A stretch of 10,215 bases of DNA from assembly GCA_030044345.1 (NCBI GenBank), contig JASHVY010000623.1:1-10215 (forward strand). Direction: 5' to 3'. This DNA comes from Acetobacteraceae bacterium (GTDB lineage: Bacteria > Pseudomonadota > Alphaproteobacteria > Acetobacterales > Acetobacteraceae). The position numbers were made by a program, and so were the translations under genes. Of the stretch, positions 6,928 to 10,215 are shown one piece after another. Positions within the stretch are counted from its first letter, which is position 1. Each line of letters starts with the position of its first letter. The notes under the pieces are model-generated. The model was not told where the DNA came from. It did no database searches and was given only the letters and a program-made list of their open reading frames with translations.

Positions 6928-6958
6928 CTTCGGTGGGCTGCGAAGGAGCGGCAAGGGG

Positions 6959-8344
6959 ATGGTGAGCGAGGGAGACGCGGGATACCCGCGACAGCCCGGA
7001 TTTTTGCCGTCGGGAGCCCGGCTCGCAAGCCGCCTGCTGCGGCCTTGGGAAGGCGCCCGGGAAGGCGACAGACCGGGCAGAAGGCTCACTCGCCCGGTGG
7101 CTTTTCCTGTGTCTCTTCCCTTGGCGCTTTCCCTGGGACTCATGCTCGTCCTCGGGCTGGCCATGGGGTTCGCGACAAAGGCAGAGGCGGAGCCCGGATT
7201 CCAGCACCCGAGCTATATCGTCGTCGATGCGGCGAGCGGACAGGTGCTGAACGAATTCCACGCGGACGCCATCCGCTACCCGGCCAGCCTGACCAAGCTG
7301 ATGACGCTCTACCTCGCCTTCGAAGCGCTCAGGGACCGGCGGATCAGCTTCGAGACGCAAATTCCGATGACCGTGGAAGCCGCCTCGGTCGAGCCGGTGA
7401 AGCTCGGCCTGCCGCCGGGCTATACCATCAGCGTCCAGGAAGCGATCCTCGCCATGGTGACGCTCTCGGCCAACGACGCGGCGACGGCACTCGGCCAGTA
7501 TCTCGGCGGAGGGAGCATCCCGCGCTTCGCCGAGATGATGACGCTCCGCGCCCATGCGCTCGGCATGGCCAATACCAGCTTCGACAACCCTTCAGGGTTG
7601 CCGGCCGCCAGCCAGGTGACCACGGCGCGCGATATCGCAATCCTGGCGCGGCGCCTGATCATCGATTTCCCGGACCAGTACCACTGGTTCAGCACACGGC
7701 GGTTTCTTTTCCACGGCCGCTGGATCGTGAGCGACGATAACCTGCTCAAGGTCTATCCAGGGGCGGACGGGATGAAGACCGGTTATACGTACGCGGCTGG
7801 CCACAACCTGGTGACGAGCGCCGCGCATGGCGATGTCCGGCTGATCGGCGTGGTGCTGGGGACGCAGACCATCCCGGAGGTGGACGGGGAGATGATGGCG
7901 CTGCTCAATGAAGGGTTCGCCGAGGAGAACGCGCCGGCGGCAGGACCCGAAATCGCCGCGCGCGGGCCGTTTCATGCTCTGATCCCCTCCGCCCAGGCGG
8001 CTCCGGCGACAGCCCCCGTGGCGACTTCCCTGCCGGTGCCGGTGTCGGCCCCCGTGGCGGCGCCACCCGAAACCGACGATGCGCCGGCGCCGTGGGGCGT
8101 GCAGATAGCGGCTTATACGAGCGAGCACATGGCCCTTTACGTCTCCGGGCTCAGTGAGCGCATTCTGCAGACCGGCAGGGCCGTGGTGGAGCAGGGATAT
8201 CTCCGTGGCAAGGCGGTCTGGCGGGCGCGGGTCGTCGACCTCTCCGCCGCCGAGGCGCACGCCGCCTGCGTCACGCTCGCCCACCATCGGCTGCCGTGCT
8301 GGATTGTGCCTCCGAGCGCCAACGGCGAGGTGGCAAGCCGCTAA
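6959..8344 (+). CDS. Class A D-alanyl-D-alanine carboxypeptidase with C-terminal SPOR domain
   Basis: Penicillin-binding protein of the PBP5/6 type (peptidase family S11) that removes the terminal D-Ala from peptidoglycan stem peptides in the periplasm. In the 461-residue product the hydrophobic signal segment is at about 47-70 with likely cleavage after TKAEA (73-77). The catalytic motifs are intact: SxxK at 110-113 (SLTK), SxN at 170-172 (SAN) and KTG at 273-275. A Pro/Ala linker (about 342-376) leads to a SPOR domain (377-450, WGVQIAAY...CWIVPP), which binds glycan strands stripped of stem peptides and usually targets proteins to the division septum. The ATG at 6959 has AAGGAG ten bases upstream but leaves an unusually long 46-residue stretch before the hydrophobic core; a GTG at 7097 would give an ordinary signal peptide with a poorer ribosome-binding site. 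It is divergent from the phasin gene. Confidence 0.95.
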   Translation: MVSEGDAGYPRQPGFLPSGARLASRLLRPWEGAREGDRPGRRLTRPVAFPVSLPLALSLGLMLVLGLAMGFATKAEAEPGFQHPSYIVVDAASGQVLNEFHADAIRYPASLTKLMTLYLAFEALRDRRISFETQIPMTVEAASVEPVKLGLPPGYTISVQEAILAMVTLSANDAATALGQYLGGGSIPRFAEMMTLRAHALGMANTSFDNPSGLPAASQVTTARDIAILARRLIIDFPDQYHWFSTRRFLFHGRWIVSDDNLLKVYPGADGMKTGYTYAAGHNLVTSAAHGDVRLIGVVLGTQTIPEVDGEMMALLNEGFAEENAPAAGPEIAARGPFHALIPSAQAAPATAPVATSLPVPVSAPVAAPPETDDAPAPWGVQIAAYTSEHMALYVSGLSERILQTGRAVVEQGYLRGKAVWRARVVDLSAAEAHAACVTLAHHRLPCWIVPPSANGEVASR

Positions 8345-8410
8345 TCCGGTCTCGCACCCAGTTCCGAGCGCAGGGCCCCAAGCGCCCTTTCATCACGGGG
8401 CGACGCCCGG

Positions 8411-8440
8411 TTGACCGGCAGGATGCCCGGTCAGCACAAT
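8411..8440 (+). promoter_or_regulatory. Sigma-70-type promoter of the MFS gene with an embedded dyad
   Basis: TTGACC (8411-8416) and CACAAT (8435-8440), 18 bases apart, match 5 of 6 and 4 of 6 consensus bases. A perfect 7-bp inverted repeat, TGACCGG (8412-8418) and CCGGTCA (8427-8433) with 8 bases between, overlaps the -35 box and spacer, a typical repressor position. The start point predicted six bases after the -10 coincides with the ATG at 8446. Confidence 0.5.
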
Positions 8441-8445
8441 TGCGC

Positions 8446-9717
8446 ATGGTACGACATCTCGGCCGCCCGCATTACGGCTTCGTCGTCGCCGGTGTCACTT
8501 TCCTGGTGATGGTGGCCGGCGCCGGCATCCGTTCTGTCCCCGGTGTGCTCATCGTGCCGCTGGAAGCCGAATTCCATTGGTCCCCTGCCACGATCTCCTT
8601 CGCGATCGCCGTCAATCTCTTCCTTTACGGCCTTACCGGACCCTTCGGCGCGGCGCTGCTCGAACGGATCGGGATTCGCCGCGGCGTGGCGGGCGCACTG
8701 GCTCTGATCGCGCTCGGTGTCGGGCTGACGCCCTTCATGCATGCCGCTTGGCAGCTCGTCCTGCTCTGGGGCGTCGTGGTTGGCACGGGCAGCGGCGTGG
8801 TTGCCATGACGCTCGGTGCGATGATCGCAACCCGCTGGTTCACCGCCCGGCGCGGAATCGTCATGGGTGTGCTGACCGCGAGTTCCGCCACTGGCCAGCT
8901 CATCTTCCTGCCCCCACTCGCCAGCCTTGCGGTACATCACGGCTGGCGCTCCACTTCGGTGGCCTCGGCGCTGGCGGCGGCGGTGCTGGTGCCGGTGGTG
9001 CTGCTGCTCCTGCGCGACAGGCCGCAGCAGATCGGGCTCGCGCCCTATGGCGAAAGCGCCGTGCTGCCTCCACACCCGGCGCCGGCGAATGCCGCCAAGC
9101 GGGCGCTCAGCGCTCTCGCCATGGGCCTCCACTCGCGTGATTTCTGGCTGCTCGGCGGAAGTTTCTTCGTCTGTGGCGCCTCGACCAACGGGCTGATTGG
9201 CACCCATCTCATCCCGGCCTGTGTCGATCACGGGATTCCTGAAGTCACGGCCGCCTCGCTCCTCGCTGCGATCGGCGTTTTCGATCTTTTCGGCACCACC
9301 GGCTCCGGGTGGCTCACCGACCGGGTGGACAGCCGTGCCCTTCTTGCCTGGTACTATGGCCTGCGCGGCCTTTCGCTGCTCTTCCTTCCCTTCGCTTTTC
9401 GCTTTTCCTTCTGGGGGCTCTCCGTCTTCGCCGTTTTTTATGGCCTCGACTGGGTCGCCACCGTGCCGCCGACGGTGCGGCTTGCGACCAACGCTTTCGG
9501 CCGCGAAAATGCACCGATCATGTTCGGCTGGATCGCCGCTTCCCATCAGCTTGGCGCGGCAAGTGTCGCTTTCCTCGCGGGTTTGCTGCGTGCTGATTTC
9601 GGTTCCTACTTCCAGGCCTTCCTTGTCGCGGGTGGGCTTTGCCTCGTTGCTTCGGTGATGGTGACCTTCATCGGCAGCGGGCGCGGCGAAGAGGCGCTCG
9701 CCCTCGCCGAGAGCTGA
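8446..9717 (+). CDS. MFS transporter, substrate unknown
   Basis: Inner-membrane major facilitator of 423 residues with about 12 predicted helices. The N-half (helices between about 10 and 190) includes the loop LLERIGIRRG (71-80) at the usual place of the MFS loop 2-3 motif and a WFTARRGIVMGV segment (131-142). A cytoplasmic central loop (about 190-228) precedes the C-half, which has a second motif-like loop GWLTDRVDSR (288-297). The overall pattern (HYGFVVAGVTFLVM, PGVLIVPLEAEFHWS) resembles monocarboxylate/oxalate-formate-type and related efflux MFS proteins, but the substrate cannot be told. The ATG at 8446 begins where homologues begin. No Shine-Dalgarno sequence precedes it, and the likely promoter places transcript initiation at the ATG, so it may be leaderless. 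An in-frame upstream extension to 8296 would overlap the preceding gene and is not supported. Confidence 0.9.
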   Translation: MVRHLGRPHYGFVVAGVTFLVMVAGAGIRSVPGVLIVPLEAEFHWSPATISFAIAVNLFLYGLTGPFGAALLERIGIRRGVAGALALIALGVGLTPFMHAAWQLVLLWGVVVGTGSGVVAMTLGAMIATRWFTARRGIVMGVLTASSATGQLIFLPPLASLAVHHGWRSTSVASALAAAVLVPVVLLLLRDRPQQIGLAPYGESAVLPPHPAPANAAKRALSALAMGLHSRDFWLLGGSFFVCGASTNGLIGTHLIPACVDHGIPEVTAASLLAAIGVFDLFGTTGSGWLTDRVDSRALLAWYYGLRGLSLLFLPFAFRFSFWGLSVFAVFYGLDWVATVPPTVRLATNAFGRENAPIMFGWIAASHQLGAASVAFLAGLLRADFGSYFQAFLVAGGLCLVASVMVTFIGSGRGEEALALAES

Positions 9718-9814
9718 GCCGAGCGCTTCTCTACCCGAAATCGTCGCGCCAAAACTCGCTTCTTTGAGTTTCAGGCCCAAGGCTGCGTCGATGGGCGGCG
9801 TCCAATGAGGCGTT

Positions 9815-9831
9815 TGCCAATTTGTTAAGCA
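9815..9831. promoter_or_regulatory. Possible NtrC half-conserved site
   Basis: TGCCAATTTGTTAAGCA keeps the outer TGC and GCA of the 17-bp NtrC consensus (TGCAC...GTGCA) at the right spacing, but the inner arm positions are poor. It lies about 60 bases before the sigma-54 promoter, a suitable place for an enhancer-binding activator. Confidence 0.25.
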
Positions 9832-9870
9832 GGATTATTTTTTAGCCGCTCCAACATCAGCACAATGGCT

Positions 9871-9887
9871 CTGGCACCCTTCTTGCT
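9871..9887 (+). promoter_or_regulatory. Sigma-54 (-24/-12) promoter of urtA
   Basis: CTGGCAC-N5-TTGCT matches the RpoN consensus TGGCAC-N5-TTGCW, with the invariant GG (9873-9874) and GC (9885-9886) separated by exactly ten bases. It lies about 80 bases before the ATG. Urea uptake is commonly under nitrogen control through NtrC and RpoN, which agrees with the gene. Confidence 0.7.
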
Positions 9888-9964
9888 TCCTTCCCTTCGT
9901 TCCCCCCGCTGCGACATCACCGGCGGGAGAAATCGCATCAAGACAATTGGGAAGGAGGCTTTTG

Positions 9965-10215
9965 ATGGCAGTAGAGGGACCGGGCCTGAGCCGCCGCGAA
10001 TTCGGCGGGCTCGGCATGGCGGCTGCCGCTGCGGCGACCGTGGGGGCGACCTTGGGCACGGCGGCGCTTGTCAGCCGCGCCGCGCGCGCCGCGGACGACA
10101 ATACGGTCAAGGTCGGCATCCTGCATTCGCTCTCCGGCACGATGGCCATCAGCGAGTCTCCGCTCAAGGACGTCATGCTGATGCTGATCGATCAGCAGAA
10201 CAAGACGATGGGCGG
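9965..10215 (+). CDS. urtA: Urea ABC transporter substrate-binding protein UrtA, N-terminal part (cut by right edge)
   Basis: Periplasmic binding component of the UrtABCDE high-affinity urea importer. The 83 visible codons start with a Tat signal, SRREFGG (9-15), an Ala-rich hydrophobic core (about 16-36) and a probable cleavage site after SRAARA (37-42). The mature start TVKVGILHSLSGTMAISE (47-64) followed by PLKDVMLMLIDQQNK (66-80) is characteristic of UrtA and close amide/urea-binding proteins (an FmdD-type amide binder is the main alternative). UrtA has roughly 400-430 residues, so most is outside the window. The start is well fixed by AAGGAGG six bases before the ATG. The sigma-54 promoter upstream points to induction under nitrogen limitation. 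urtBCDE and urease genes would be expected beyond the right edge. Confidence 0.85.
   Translation, partial: MAVEGPGLSRREFGGLGMAAAAAATVGATLGTAALVSRAARAADDNTVKVGILHSLSGTMAISESPLKDVMLMLIDQQNKTMG

Larger units (their letters stand above)
6619..6958. other. Divergent intergenic region between phasin and D-Ala-D-Ala carboxypeptidase genes
   Basis: These 340 bases carry the control regions of both divergent genes. On the phasin side are two TGC-N3-GCA sites, a TTATAT-like -10 box on the minus strand (about 6764-6769) and a leader dyad GCAGCC/GGCTGC (6668-6686). On the carboxypeptidase side are an AT-richer patch (about 6849-6880) that may hold its promoter, without a clear -35/-10 pair, and a hairpin with a T-run (6902-6927) before the AAGGAG ribosome-binding site (6943-6948). 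Confidence 0.55.
9718..9964. other. Non-coding stretch upstream of urtA
   Basis: These 247 bases contain a short stem AAACTC/GAGTTT (9752-9771) after the MFS gene, too weak and without a T-run to call a terminator. They also contain an AT-rich patch (9813-9843), an imperfect TGC-N11-GCA site (9815-9831), a sigma-54-type promoter (9871-9887) and the urtA ribosome-binding site AAGGAGG (9952-9958). Confidence 0.55.

Noticed and set aside
9752..9771. AAACTC/GAGTTT stem after the MFS gene as terminator
   Set aside because: Only six weak base pairs and no T-run after the stem.
8431..9780. 449-codon minus-strand frame opposite the MFS gene
   Set aside because: Composition is hydrophilic and repetitive, a shadow of a membrane-protein gene on the other strand.

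Overview
The window reads as GC-rich chromosomal DNA of an alphaproteobacterium. The protein sequences and the gene order D-Ala-D-Ala carboxypeptidase / phasin / clpS / clpA suggest Rhodospirillales or Rhizobiales-like relatives; this placement is inference, because no rRNA or other marker gene is present. Genes are densely packed and nearly all of the sequence is explained by eight genes, two of them cut by the window edges.

Left half (minus strand): an MdtA-type periplasmic adaptor (1276-2709) is followed 55 bases downstream by an MdtB-type RND permease that runs off the left edge (1-1220). Together they form the start of a tripartite drug-efflux operon. A non-coding stretch at 2710-3003 separates them from clpA; it holds four 12-bp tandem repeats, a strong hairpin and a separate dyad. 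Next come the protein quality-control pair clpA (3004-5349) and clpS (5437-5763), the unfoldase and N-degron adaptor of the ClpAP protease. A phasin gene (6103-6618) follows, with its own intrinsic terminator and TGC-N3-GCA sites upstream that match the described operator of the polyhydroxyalkanoate regulator PhaR.

Right half (plus strand): a secreted class A D-Ala-D-Ala carboxypeptidase with a C-terminal SPOR domain (6959-8344) is transcribed divergently from the phasin. A 12-helix MFS transporter of unknown substrate (8446-9717) follows; its promoter appears to put the transcript start at the ATG itself. At the right edge lies the beginning of the urea ABC transporter binding protein urtA (9965 onward), with a Tat signal, a textbook ribosome-binding site and a near-consensus sigma-54 promoter, which fits nitrogen control.

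I found no dedicated novel defence or mobile system. The most useful unexplained signals are regulatory: the PhaR-type sites, the sigma-54 promoter, the apparent leaderless MFS promoter with an embedded dyad, and the 12-bp repeat cluster upstream of the efflux operon, which may be an insertion-sequence remnant.
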